64,000 nucleotides of DNA from Prochlorococcus sp. AG-402-G19 (GTDB lineage: Bacteria > Cyanobacteriota > Cyanobacteriia > PCC-6307 > Cyanobiaceae), in the NCBI GenBank assembly GCA_003279455.1, contig QCHU01000002.1:1-64000 (forward strand). Reading direction: 5' to 3'. A program made the position numbers and the translations under genes. This document shows, in pieces, positions 20,701 to 29,681 of this stretch; the first letter of the stretch is position 1, and each line of letters starts with the position of its first letter. The notes under the pieces were generated by a model, which worked only from the letters and a program-made list of their open reading frames with translations, was not told the DNA's origin and made no database searches.

Positions 20701-21343
20701 AGGTGGTAGCGACTCCATAACTGGTGGTGATGCTGTTGACACCCTTACTGGTGGTGCTGGAGCTGACACAATCAGTGGTGGTGCTGGAGCTGACATAATT
20801 AATGGTGGTGCTGGAGCTGACAACTTAACTGGTGGTACTGGTGCTGATGATTTCTATATCAGAGATATCAGTACAGGTGCAGATACACTTACTGACTTCA
20901 CAACTAATCAAACTGATCAACTCGGTTTCTCACTAGCAAATGTTGAGTTACATAGTTTGGTTACTGACTTAGTTGGTTTAGACGGTGTAAGTTCAGCAGC
21001 TTCCGGTGCGGCGACTGTCTTGTCTATTGCTTCTAACTCAACTGTTACTCTTTCAGGTACTGCAGACTACGCGTTGTTTACACCTAATTATTCAACTGCA
21101 GCTGAGTTACAAGCAGACATACGTGCGAACGTAACTGCAAGAATCGCATTCGAGGCAGGTGATGGTTTCATAGCCTTCTATGATGATGGAACAAACGCAA
21201 AAGCAGCACTTGTTACTACTGCTGCTGGTGTTAGCGGAGATGCATTAATGGCTGTTGCCGTCGTTACTGACATTGCAACACTTACAGGCGTCGACGATGT
21301 TACTGATATCGCAGTTGGCAACATTCTTACTCTTGCTTCTTAA
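17714..21343 (+). CDS. Large secreted surface protein: N-terminal DUF4214 + C-terminal RTX (hemolysin-type Ca-binding) repeats; S-layer-like
   Basis: MANATSTELQELYVAYFGRAADPTGLDYWT (DUF4214); GGAGNDTF and GGXGXD nonapeptides; Thr/Ala/Asp-rich; ORF track start (17666) trimmed in frame to ATG 17714. Confidence 0.88.
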   Translation: MANATSTELQELYVAYFGRAADPTGLDYWTNKGITTTKFAADMYAQAEFKDAYGSLSTEAQVNQIYQNLFDREADVTGLTYWTLQVDLGNLKLAEIATHLIWAAKNNSGSSDDKTALENRTNAAVAYTAKIKESTAAILAYQAESTSPWKSGDNIAEAKSYLSGIDKDTASTTAGIAASVTTITNNGVPGNADTVSLTSGVDKGSSFSTGAGNDTFNALLTTDNTNTLSAYDVLDGGTGTDTINVDVRTAVTPQKLTGIENLNATFSAGVVLGLAQATDTTTVKSLSSTTAGSFSGLGAQVANLGVENTALGTTFTFASTTGTQSKNVTVNNVTGGTAGTVIIEGIETLTFTAEGVASSYEVDSSATTLNFAGAVNQTVVLDATSVSTSLFDASSATGNVTLTTIDQTSVGGAVDVTVNGGSGNDTFTIVESNDLSVTGGAGNDTFTMLAVDTSDTVNGGDGTDTLITDNTNAIALDGATRSTFTNLEGITINDHFDGSLNVYQIATSINTVNLTEADASIIDESETITGNAGTLTVNIGNSSTDANGHLDGALTATDTGSATTDTVNIVNKAKLSTGANFDVFNAQNFTSTGYENVSINTGAGTGNDQADITTLTITPDVASANVSLTITGTNSFLVDDSVTTSSTGLMTIDGSGMTAQAAGTTTLKIDSTSHGSNGTGSITGSAGDDVIAVGAFKTTITGGAGNDSLTGGSKVDSIDGGAGDDTIDGGGGNDTLLGGAGNDTFTISGTSVSVDGGAGNDTIDMDSTLSAGDTISGGDGTDTLEITTIATGATSVGVTGFEYLSQAVTGTQDMAQFTNNTFTRIIANIANTSAFTNVGSSTNELRFISDSTDTTTFSRLVDNTSNTLTVGANTDAATTLANLIVDDEETLNVTGGAIDSDDYTLTITTLDAEDLVTLNVTGDQNTAITNAIASQSTAYLTTVDASAAGGTVSISAANATKALTMTGAAADASTLTGGTGADTITGGTAADSLTGGGGSDSITGGDAVDTLTGGAGADTISGGAGADIINGGAGADNLTGGTGADDFYIRDISTGADTLTDFTTNQTDQLGFSLANVELHSLVTDLVGLDGVSSAASGAATVLSIASNSTVTLSGTADYALFTPNYSTAAELQADIRANVTARIAFEAGDGFIAFYDDGTNAKAALVTTAAGVSGDALMAVAVVTDIATLTGVDDVTDIAVGNILTLAS
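20642..20857 (+). repeat. Tandem 27-nt (9-codon) RTX nonapeptide repeats, 8 consecutive units
   Basis: GGTGADTIT GGTAADSLT GGGGSDSIT GGDAVDTLT GGAGADTIS GGAGADIIN GGAGADNLT GGTGADDFY; three units begin with identical ggtggtgctggagctgaca. Confidence 0.9.
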
Positions 21344-21379
21344 TCTTATTGATTTCAACTTCAGATCAATAGATACCTT

Positions 21380-21410
21380 AAAAAGCCACCAATTGGTGGC
21401 TTTTTTTTTG
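21380..21410 (+). terminator. Rho-independent terminator after the RTX surface-protein gene
   Basis: aaaaaGCCACCAATTGGTGGCttttttttt, perfect stem plus T9 tract. Confidence 0.93.
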
Positions 21411-21459
21411 CTCTATTCTTTTTATTGAGTTTTTTTGACTTCAGTTATCCAATGATTTT

Positions 21460-23115
21460 ATGAATTGTGCCATTTATTATCATCCTGAGGCTTATAACAC
21501 TCTTGGTTCAAAGCTCATGGGCAGAAATGCAGCTGGAGAATCTTTTTTGCGAGCATTTATCAAATACAGCCAAGCAAATCAATTTTGGGTGCAAGTTGAG
21601 AATAAAGAATATGCAATTGACTTTAAGAAAAAAATGTTCGACTTAGGTCGATCTGAGTCTCTTAGTATTATTGATCCAAAATCCTTATCTGTATTAGGTG
21701 AACCTGGGGTAGTTTTTTTTCCTGGCCCAAATATCTGTGAACCTTCTTTTCATCGGGGGATTATTAGCCGATCTAATTCTTGGAGTGTTTGTGGGATAAC
21801 TCACACTACTTCATCTGCATTGGTAATGGATATTATTTCCAATTTTTTAACCAGTCCTATTCAACCTTGGGACTCTTTGATTTGTACCAGTAAAGCTGTA
21901 AAGAGTAACGTTGAATTGATAATGCAATCACAAGTTGATTATTTAAAAGAGCGTTTAGGAATTTCTAAACTAGTTCTACCCCAATTACCAGTAATTCCCC
22001 TGGGCGTTCATAGCTCTGATTTTGATTATTCGATTGATGATAAAGATTATGCTCGTAGGAAATTAGAACTGAACGCAGATTCAATAGTAGTTCTTTATTT
22101 TGGACGTCTTTCTTTTCATGCAAAAGCTCATCCGTTGGCTATGTATAAAGCACTTCAAGATGCGGCCGCTCATACTGAAAAAGATATTGTTTTAGTTGAA
22201 TGTGGATGGCATGCTAATGATTCTATTTGCGAAGCATTTTCTGATGCTGCATCTAAGGTATGTCCGAGTATTCGTCATATTGTTCTTGATGGAAGAAACG
22301 TTCATAGTCGCAAAATTGCATGGGCTAGTGCTGATATATTTTGCTCACTATCTGACAACATTCAAGAAACTTTTGGCATTACCCCAGTCGAAGCGATGGC
22401 GGCAGGAATTCCAGTAGTCGTTTCAGACTGGGATGGCTATAGAGATACTGTCAGGAATGGTATTGATGGATTTTTAATACCAACTTTAATGCCTGAGACA
22501 GGATTAGGCATGGATCTAGCTTTACGTTATGCGTTGAAATTAGATAGTTATGATATGTATTGTGGAAATACTTCCTCTTTTACATCAGTAGATATACAAG
22601 CCACCAGAAATGCTTTTATCAAACTTTTTGAGTCTCCTGAACTTAGAAGAAAAATGGGACAAGAGGGTAGAGAGCGTGTAAATGAGGTATATGAGTGGAG
22701 AAATATAATTAAGCGATATGAGGCTTTATGGTTAAGTATGAGTTCTCTTAGAAAAGCAGAATCTAGCGATTTCAAATCTTCTACATATCAATGGCCAGCA
22801 AGATTAGATCCTTTTTATGCATTTAGTAAATATCCATCTAGAAAACTTAAGTCTCAAACTAAAGTTTCTTTAATTGGTAATGATTTTCATGATGCATTTT
22901 CTAATTTCCAGAGGCTTTACCAATTGTCAATGATAAATTACACGAATGATGTTTTACCTACGCATTCAGAAGTCAGACAAATCTTGGAATTAGCGGCTAA
23001 AGGGCCTCAAAAGGCTTTTGATTTGATAAAAGATTTTTCTGAGAATCGCAAACCATTTGTTTTTCGTGGCATTAATTGGCTTCTCAAATTAGGAATATTA
23101 ATTGAACAAGATTAA
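21460..23115 (+). CDS. Glycosyltransferase group 1 (GT4-like)
   Basis: VVLYFGRLSFHAKAHPLAMYKAL, FCSLSDNIQETFGITPVEAMAAGIPVVVSDWDGYRDTV. Confidence 0.88.
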   Translation: MNCAIYYHPEAYNTLGSKLMGRNAAGESFLRAFIKYSQANQFWVQVENKEYAIDFKKKMFDLGRSESLSIIDPKSLSVLGEPGVVFFPGPNICEPSFHRGIISRSNSWSVCGITHTTSSALVMDIISNFLTSPIQPWDSLICTSKAVKSNVELIMQSQVDYLKERLGISKLVLPQLPVIPLGVHSSDFDYSIDDKDYARRKLELNADSIVVLYFGRLSFHAKAHPLAMYKALQDAAAHTEKDIVLVECGWHANDSICEAFSDAASKVCPSIRHIVLDGRNVHSRKIAWASADIFCSLSDNIQETFGITPVEAMAAGIPVVVSDWDGYRDTVRNGIDGFLIPTLMPETGLGMDLALRYALKLDSYDMYCGNTSSFTSVDIQATRNAFIKLFESPELRRKMGQEGRERVNEVYEWRNIIKRYEALWLSMSSLRKAESSDFKSSTYQWPARLDPFYAFSKYPSRKLKSQTKVSLIGNDFHDAFSNFQRLYQLSMINYTNDVLPTHSEVRQILELAAKGPQKAFDLIKDFSENRKPFVFRGINWLLKLGILIEQD

Positions 23116-23177
23116 TTATGACATTAACCATATATTATTTCTAATTCACTATTATTTAATCATCGATAAATCATTAG

Positions 23178-24425
23178 ATGAATATTCTATTTATACATCA
23201 AAACTTCCCAGGTCAATTTAAGCATCTTGTTCCTTCTTTGGTGCAAAAAGGTCATAATGTTGTGGGAATGTCAATTAATAATAAAAAGGATGATACTTTT
23301 GAGGGAAGTAAGATTATTTTTTATAAGCCATCTAGAGGTTCAACTAAAGATGTACATCCTTGGGTTAGCGATTTTGAGACTAAAGTTATTCGAGCCGAGG
23401 CATGTCTAAGACGAGCAATTGAATTAAAGGATTCAGGTTTTGATCCAGAAGTTATAATTGCGCATCATGGATGGGGAGAATCTCTTTTTCTTAAACAGCT
23501 TTGGCCTAAAGCAAAATTAGGAATTTATTGTGAGTTTTTTTATCTAAGTGAAGGAGCTGATGTTGGATTTGACCCTGAATTTCCACCTGAAGATGTTGGT
23601 GAGAAGTTTAGATTAATGCTAAAAAATATAAATAACATAATGCATTTCCAAAATGCTGATGCAGGTATTAGTCCTACCTACTGGCAAGCAAGTACTTTCC
23701 CAGAACCGTTTAGATCTAAAATTTCTATTATTCATGATGGTATTGATACTGAAAAGTTAGTACCAAATGCAAAAGTAAAATTGATTCTGAATGGTACTTT
23801 AGCCTTAACAAAAAAAGATGAGGTAATTACTTTTGTCAATAGAAATTTAGAACCTTATCGCGGTTATCATATTTTTATGAGATCATTACCGAAAATAATG
23901 CAATCTAGGTCAAATGCAAATATTTTAATAATTGGTGGAGATCAAGTGAGCTATGGAGCAAAACCTAAGAATAATGAAAGTTGGAAAAATATCTTTTTTA
24001 ATGAGATACGTCCACAATTAACAGAAGATCAATTATCAAGAATTTTCTTTCTTGGTAATATTGCATATTCTGACTTTATATCTGTACTTCAGTTGTCATC
24101 TGTGCATGTTTATTTAACCTATCCATTTGTATTGTCATGGAGTTTATTAGAAGCAATGAGTGTAGGTTGTTCAATAGTTGCAAGTGATACAAAGCCTCTT
24201 CATGAGGTAATCGTTCACAATGAAACAGGAAGATTAGTTGACTTTTTTGATTATAAAAAGTTATCAAAAGATATTTGTGATTTGCTAGAAAATTCAGATG
24301 AGCGGATCCGATTAGGTAAAAATGCTAGAAACTTTATTAGAAAGAATTATGATTTAAAAAATGTTTGCTTGCCAAAGCAACTTGAATGGGTTGACTGTTT
24401 AGTCAAACTAAATAGTAAAAATTAA
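23178..24425 (+). CDS. Glycosyltransferase group 1
   Basis: MNILFIHQNFPGQFKHLVPSLVQKGHNVV; FVNRNLEPYRGYHIFMRSLPKIM; SWSLLEAMSVGCSIVASDTKPLHEVI. Confidence 0.9.
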   Translation: MNILFIHQNFPGQFKHLVPSLVQKGHNVVGMSINNKKDDTFEGSKIIFYKPSRGSTKDVHPWVSDFETKVIRAEACLRRAIELKDSGFDPEVIIAHHGWGESLFLKQLWPKAKLGIYCEFFYLSEGADVGFDPEFPPEDVGEKFRLMLKNINNIMHFQNADAGISPTYWQASTFPEPFRSKISIIHDGIDTEKLVPNAKVKLILNGTLALTKKDEVITFVNRNLEPYRGYHIFMRSLPKIMQSRSNANILIIGGDQVSYGAKPKNNESWKNIFFNEIRPQLTEDQLSRIFFLGNIAYSDFISVLQLSSVHVYLTYPFVLSWSLLEAMSVGCSIVASDTKPLHEVIVHNETGRLVDFFDYKKLSKDICDLLENSDERIRLGKNARNFIRKNYDLKNVCLPKQLEWVDCLVKLNSKN

Positions 24426-25532
24426 TTATATTGCTCGAAGCGAATCAGCTTTATCACTAAATTTGTTCAAAAGTAATTTCAAATAAGAAACTTTTCTAAG
24501 CTTGATGTTGGCTGTCAAACTCATACCAGCTTGAAGAGGTAATTTATTTCCTGATTGTAGAGTTAGATATTGTTCATCTAGGATTACATCAGCGGGAAAT
24601 CTATAACCTTTACCTTCAGAGGGATTTGGAGGGAGAGCATCTGACCCAATATTGATAACTTTACCTTCTATGATTCCAAAATCACTTGCAGGAAAAGAAT
24701 CAATACTGATCTCTGCTAATTTTCCATTCTTCACAAAACCTATTGTTCGACTATCAATTTCAATTTTTGCTATTAAGTTATTCATTGGCACAATTTTGAG
24801 GACTGGTTCAGTTGATCTTGCGACGAAACCAGCTCCTTTAGGTTGTAATTCAAAAACGATTCCATTTGCTGGGGAGATTATTTGTTGATATTGCATAGTT
24901 ATTTGGTTCGTTTTTAAATCACTTGTTATTTCTTGTACTTTTATTTTTTGTTGTAAGTATTGCAATTCTGAAATTGCTCCTTCTTCAACAAGAAGAGTAT
25001 ATTTTTTCATGATTTTATTATTTAAATCAAGATTTTTCTGAAGTGCAGAATTTCTTACTTCTGTGATCCTCTTATCTAATTCAATTAGTACTTGTCCTTT
25101 TTCTACAAATTGGCCTTCCTTAACAAGTACCTTTTTAGTTATTCCCTCTAATGGCATTTGGACATTTATTACTCCTCCCTTTGGTTCAAGCTTGCCCTGT
25201 GCAATTACAATTTCATCTGTTTTCGCAATGCCAAGCCAACCAATTGCGAATGCAGTTCCTCCCATTAAAGCCCATGTAATTGCACTAGCCCAAAATGTTG
25301 ATTGATTAAGTGCTACTTGATTTGTGTTGCTTTTTTCAACGGTTTTTTCGAGTTTCTCTTGCAGCGATTCAACTAAAATTGGGACTGATGAAATTTTATT
25401 GCTTAATTTCTTCTGAATATCATTTTTCGTGTTTGATAAAATATTTTTAATTTTATTTTTATCAAGTTTGCTATTGAGATTTTCTCTGAAATAATTTTTC
25501 AGTTTTTTGAGTTTTAGTTTGGAATAATTCAT
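24426..25532 (-). CDS. HlyD-family membrane fusion (periplasmic adaptor) protein of type I secretion
   Basis: TM near N-terminus, VIAQGKLEPKGGVINVQMPLEGITKKVLVKEGQFVEKGQVLIELD biotinyl-lipoyl-like motif, AGMSLTANIKLRK C-terminus. Confidence 0.9.
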   Translation of the reverse strand: MNYSKLKLKKLKNYFRENLNSKLDKNKIKNILSNTKNDIQKKLSNKISSVPILVESLQEKLEKTVEKSNTNQVALNQSTFWASAITWALMGGTAFAIGWLGIAKTDEIVIAQGKLEPKGGVINVQMPLEGITKKVLVKEGQFVEKGQVLIELDKRITEVRNSALQKNLDLNNKIMKKYTLLVEEGAISELQYLQQKIKVQEITSDLKTNQITMQYQQIISPANGIVFELQPKGAGFVARSTEPVLKIVPMNNLIAKIEIDSRTIGFVKNGKLAEISIDSFPASDFGIIEGKVINIGSDALPPNPSEGKGYRFPADVILDEQYLTLQSGNKLPLQAGMSLTANIKLRKVSYLKLLLNKFSDKADSLRAI

Positions 25533-25537
25533 ATTTA

Positions 25538-28495
25538 TTATGTTGATTCTTGTTGAATATATAATGCATAATAAAGCCCTTTCTTTTCCATTAACTGATT
25601 GTGTGATCCAATTTCTACAATTGTACCTTGATCTAACATAACAATAATATCAGCATTTTTTACTGTGCTAAGTCTGTGAGTAATAAAAAATACTGTTGAT
25701 TCTTTGCAGGATTCTCTAAGTCCTTCGCAAACTTTTCTTTCGGTCTGATAGTCAAGAGCACTTGTCGCTTCATCCATAATCAGAAGCTTAGGATTACTGA
25801 GAAGTGTTCTAGCAATCGCAATTCTTTGTTTTTGCCCTCCGGATAAACCAGCACCTCTTTCACCAATATTTGTACTATAACCATCACTTAATTCCATGAT
25901 GAAATCATGAGCATTAGCTATCCTTGCAGCCTTGACAATCTCATCGCTTGCAGATTCAGGATCAGTTAATGCAATGTTTTCATTAATACTGCCTGCAAAA
26001 AGTAAAGGCTCTTGAGGCACAATACCTATTTGTCTTCGTAATGAATATAGTTCAACTTTATTAACGTCATAGCCATCAATTGTAATTCTTCCTTGATCAG
26101 GTTTGTAGAGCCTAGGAATTAGTTTCATTAATGTGCTTTTGCCACTTCCACTTTGTCCAACGATGCCAACAAATTGTCCTGGTTGGATCTCTAAATTGAT
26201 TTTTTTTAGTACGTCTGGCTGTGTTCTATTAAATGCAAAAGATAGATTTTCGAAAATTACTTTTCCTTCAATATTTGGTAGAGGTATTTTTGCTTTATCT
26301 GTTTCAGATGCTTCTTCAGGTGTATCAATTATGTCAGCTAATCTCTCAAAAGAAATCCTTAGCTCTTGAACGTTCTGCCAAATGGTGCTTAGCCTTAAAA
26401 GTGGCTGTGTAACATAACCAGAAATAATTCGAAAAGCTATAAGTTGTCCTAAAGTAAGTTGACCATTTAGTACAAGACTTGCTCCAATCCAGAGGACTAA
26501 TAGTTGAGATAATTGCTGTAAAACTTGGCTAGTTTCACCTAATGCAGTTCCAGTTAAAGTTTTTTGAAATGACTTTGATATATATTCACTATAAAGTTCT
26601 TGCCATTTCCACCTGCTGACTCTTTCTACATTTTGAGCCTTCACTGTTTGAATACCAGTAAGAACCTCAACAAGATGGCTTTGAGTTTTTGCATTTTCTT
26701 GAGCTATATTTCTAACCTGTCTTCGAATAAGAGGTGTACCAATTAGGGTTATAAGTATTTGAATAGGTACTACACCTAGAGCAATTATTGTTAATAACCA
26801 ACTATATATAACCATCACTACTATATAAATTAATGAAAAAAGAGCATCAAGAATAGTTGTTAAAGCCTGTCCAGTTAAGAAGTTTCTTATTTTTTCTAAT
26901 TCAGCTACTCGACTTCCTAATTCTCCTACAGGTCTCTTGTCAAAATAATTTAAAGGAAGGCGAAGTAAATGATCAATAACCTCAGCACCAAGTCTAGTAT
27001 CTATTCTGTTCGTGGTTTCATTGAAGAGAAATGTTCTTAAGCTACTTATGACTCCTCCAAGTATAGTTACAAATACAAGAGCAATACCCAAAATTTGAAG
27101 AGTATCTAAGCTTCTTTGACTAATAACTTTATCAATAATAACTTGAATCATTAATGGATTGGCTAATCCAAAAAGCTGAACAACAAAAGAAGCTAATAAT
27201 ACTTGAAGTAAAACATTTCTATAGCGATTAATTGCGGGTAGTAACCAATTAAGGCCAAATTTTGATTCAGGAGTTTGATCATTTTTTTCTACTAATAAAA
27301 GTTCAATAAAACCTTTCTCAAAAGCTTCTGATAATTGGTCGGGTTTTAAATTGATTAAGCCCTCAGAAGGAGAGACTATTTCGAGATACTTAGAATTACT
27401 TTCTTTTACTAATGCAAAGCTTTCACCCCAATTAATGATTGAATTTTTTGGCAATCTCGTGCCTAAGTTAGGAGCAACTTTAGTTGAAGTTGTATGCAGT
27501 CCCATCATTGAGGTAATGCCTCCAAGAATCTCAATAGTAGGTTTTTTCCCTCTCCTAATCGTGTCAAGCAAAATTTTCTCTATTGAATCAACTCTATATG
27601 GTAGATTTAACTCATTAGCTAACATTTTAAGGCATGCCATTGACTCCTTTACAGGTCCTTTTCCCTTATAAATTTTAAACTTCTTATCTTGGTTATATTG
27701 TCCAACTTTTTCGAAGCTTTCTTCTAATAAATCTTCTGCATCTTTTATTTTACTTGAATCAATATTAGTTAACTGAAAAGAGGAATCATCAATATTATTA
27801 TTGATTAATTTAGTTTGTATTATTTTTTCAAAAGTTAAGCTTGGTATTTTTAAAATTCTTGCAGGTAAAGGACCTCTTGTGGTGATGATTTGCGAATCTT
27901 CTAAAAAATCTTCAGCTGTAGTATTGATGACATTTGAACTTGAAAGGAATGATATTAATTGGCTTTCATGTTCAAATTTTTCTCCATTTTCTAGGGTTAA
28001 TATACTAATTTCTTTTGATATGGAGTTTATGATTTGACTTAATTTAAAAGAATCATTTACTTGCAATTTCTTAAGCTTTAAACCAAGTTTGTACAGCTCC
28101 GCGATTTGAATTTTATTTTCACACCAGCTTTTGAAATACTTATCATTCTGATAAATTTTTAGAATTAGAGAATCTGGTATTGATATAGCAGTCATTTCTG
28201 TACTTGCTGTGAAAAATTCAATACCTTTCGCATTTAATAATGAAGCTAGACCAATGAAGTTATGTGGACCAAGTTTTCTTATAGTTTCTGGTTTATTCTC
28301 TGCTTGATGTAAGAATCTTACTTGTCCGTTTACAATAAATAAAATCTTACTTGGAATAGTACCCAAATTACATATTGGTTGTCCTAAATTATATTTGATT
28401 AATTCTATATTATTTTCAATTTCATCAAACAATGAATGATCAATGTTTGAAAAAGGTTCGATTGACTTTAAATTAAAGTCTAGTTCAGATTTCAT
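25538..28495 (-). CDS. Type I secretion ABC transporter with N-terminal cNMP-binding-like domain
   Basis: 985 aa; N-term IVNGQVRFLHQAENKPETIRKLGPHNFIGLASLL; TMD; VGQSGSGKSTLMKLI, LSGGQKQRIAIARTLLSNPKLLIMDEATSALD. Confidence 0.9.
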   Translation of the reverse strand: MKSELDFNLKSIEPFSNIDHSLFDEIENNIELIKYNLGQPICNLGTIPSKILFIVNGQVRFLHQAENKPETIRKLGPHNFIGLASLLNAKGIEFFTASTEMTAISIPDSLILKIYQNDKYFKSWCENKIQIAELYKLGLKLKKLQVNDSFKLSQIINSISKEISILTLENGEKFEHESQLISFLSSSNVINTTAEDFLEDSQIITTRGPLPARILKIPSLTFEKIIQTKLINNNIDDSSFQLTNIDSSKIKDAEDLLEESFEKVGQYNQDKKFKIYKGKGPVKESMACLKMLANELNLPYRVDSIEKILLDTIRRGKKPTIEILGGITSMMGLHTTSTKVAPNLGTRLPKNSIINWGESFALVKESNSKYLEIVSPSEGLINLKPDQLSEAFEKGFIELLLVEKNDQTPESKFGLNWLLPAINRYRNVLLQVLLASFVVQLFGLANPLMIQVIIDKVISQRSLDTLQILGIALVFVTILGGVISSLRTFLFNETTNRIDTRLGAEVIDHLLRLPLNYFDKRPVGELGSRVAELEKIRNFLTGQALTTILDALFSLIYIVVMVIYSWLLTIIALGVVPIQILITLIGTPLIRRQVRNIAQENAKTQSHLVEVLTGIQTVKAQNVERVSRWKWQELYSEYISKSFQKTLTGTALGETSQVLQQLSQLLVLWIGASLVLNGQLTLGQLIAFRIISGYVTQPLLRLSTIWQNVQELRISFERLADIIDTPEEASETDKAKIPLPNIEGKVIFENLSFAFNRTQPDVLKKINLEIQPGQFVGIVGQSGSGKSTLMKLIPRLYKPDQGRITIDGYDVNKVELYSLRRQIGIVPQEPLLFAGSINENIALTDPESASDEIVKAARIANAHDFIMELSDGYSTNIGERGAGLSGGQKQRIAIARTLLSNPKLLIMDEATSALDYQTERKVCEGLRESCKESTVFFITHRLSTVKNADIIVMLDQGTIVEIGSHNQLMEKKGLYYALYIQQEST

Positions 28496-28498
28496 TTA

Positions 28499-29224
28499 TT
28501 AACCCTCATTCACTTTAGATAATAGATTACTACTTAATTCATTAGTTTGACTATCTAACCAATTATTTAGTAGCTCTTCACTCATCTTTTCTTTCATAAA
28601 ATCATCCAAGCACGCCTCGTCGAAGGATTCTACTCTTAATATTAGATAAAATCCTTCTAAAGCTATTGGTGGCTGAACTTTTCCAATTTCACTGGTTCTT
28701 ATAATCTCTGCTAATTTGGGGTGTGCTTTTCCTATTGGCGATGGGCCTATGATTCCTCTCGTTTTTCTTTCAAGACCCTCTGAAAATTTCGTTGCAATAT
28801 CACTAAAATCAGCTTCTTTTTCTTCTATTCTCATATAAAGCTCAATAGCTTTAAATCGATCTCTTAATCTGATTAGGCTGTATACCACAATATCTAAATC
28901 GTTTTTTCGTTGCAGGAAATGAGATTCCGTTTTGTGATAAAAGTTTTCCTCGCAGAATTTTTTTATACGAATCTTATTTAAAGCTAAATTCTCAAATTCG
29001 TTTTTTGTCAAGTGATTTTTTTTAAGCCATTCTTCAAGAGATTTTTTATCATTAAGACCCATTTGTTTAATAAATGAATCTATTGTTTTTGATTTTATAT
29101 CATCGTCTATTTCTACATTAGAAATATTTTCTCTTAAAAGTTCAGCCTTTAAGAGAGGTGAAAGTAGTTTGTTCTTTTGGAGGAGGTTAATACTCTCAGC
29201 TGTTAGGCAGTTTATTGATTCCAT
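28499..29224 (-). CDS. Parvulin-type peptidylprolyl isomerase / foldase
   Basis: FSDIATKFSEGLERKTRGIIGPSPIGKAHPKLAEIIRTSEIGKVQPPIALEGFYLILRVES; 3 bp from the ABC transporter gene. Confidence 0.8.
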   Translation of the reverse strand: MESINCLTAESINLLQKNKLLSPLLKAELLRENISNVEIDDDIKSKTIDSFIKQMGLNDKKSLEEWLKKNHLTKNEFENLALNKIRIKKFCEENFYHKTESHFLQRKNDLDIVVYSLIRLRDRFKAIELYMRIEEKEADFSDIATKFSEGLERKTRGIIGPSPIGKAHPKLAEIIRTSEIGKVQPPIALEGFYLILRVESFDEACLDDFMKEKMSEELLNNWLDSQTNELSSNLLSKVNEG

Positions 29225-29300
29225 AAATTAAATTAATTTAATTATCAATTTTCGCTGTAAAAAATCTCATGTTGTAATTGCAGAAATTTAAATTACGCAT

Positions 29301-29486
29301 TTAATTTTCAACTTCATTCTTTAAAGCCATAGAATATGCAGCAGCAGCTGTTTTGCAAACTGCTAACTGCGATTCAAGTCGCTTAATCTCTGAGTTAACA
29401 AATTGCATACTCATAATTTGCTCTTTAGCCTTGTCAGTTAGTGAATCACTATCGTAGCTTTTACCATCAATTGTTATGTTTGGCAT
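29301..29486 (-). CDS. Small DUF6447-like protein
   Basis: 61 aa MPNITIDGKSYDSDSLTDKAKEQIMSMQFVNSEIKRLESQLAVCKTAAAAYSMALKNE; family assignment from memory. Confidence 0.7.
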   Translation of the reverse strand: MPNITIDGKSYDSDSLTDKAKEQIMSMQFVNSEIKRLESQLAVCKTAAAAYSMALKNEVEN

Positions 29487-29681
29487 TGTTTAATTTTTTT
29501 TTTAATATACCCTGTCGTGAGTAATTCGATGTTCGGAAAACACTCTATGAAATATTTTGTGAATTAATTTTGTTGTTTTATTAATGATAAAAAAAATTGT
29601 CTCAATAATTCTTGATTATTCATTAATTTAATTTATGTTAATTTTTAGGATCAATTTCTTAGCTTCATTTCGATATTTATT

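Noticed and set aside
18193-20823. Series of reverse-strand ORFs inside the RTX gene (18193-18444, 18931-19191, 19690-20085, 20158-20394, 20527-20823)
   Set aside because: Low-complexity P/S/V-rich translations are the antisense of the repetitive Gly/Thr/Asp RTX codons; no start context or domain.
20642-20857. Possible CRISPR-like repeat array
   Set aside because: Repeat period is 27 nt with no unique spacers; it is the in-frame coding of RTX nonapeptides.
22196-22417. ORFs in alternative frames inside GT genes (also 23227-23409, 24076-24267)
   Set aside because: No homology-like features and fully inside clear GT reading frames.
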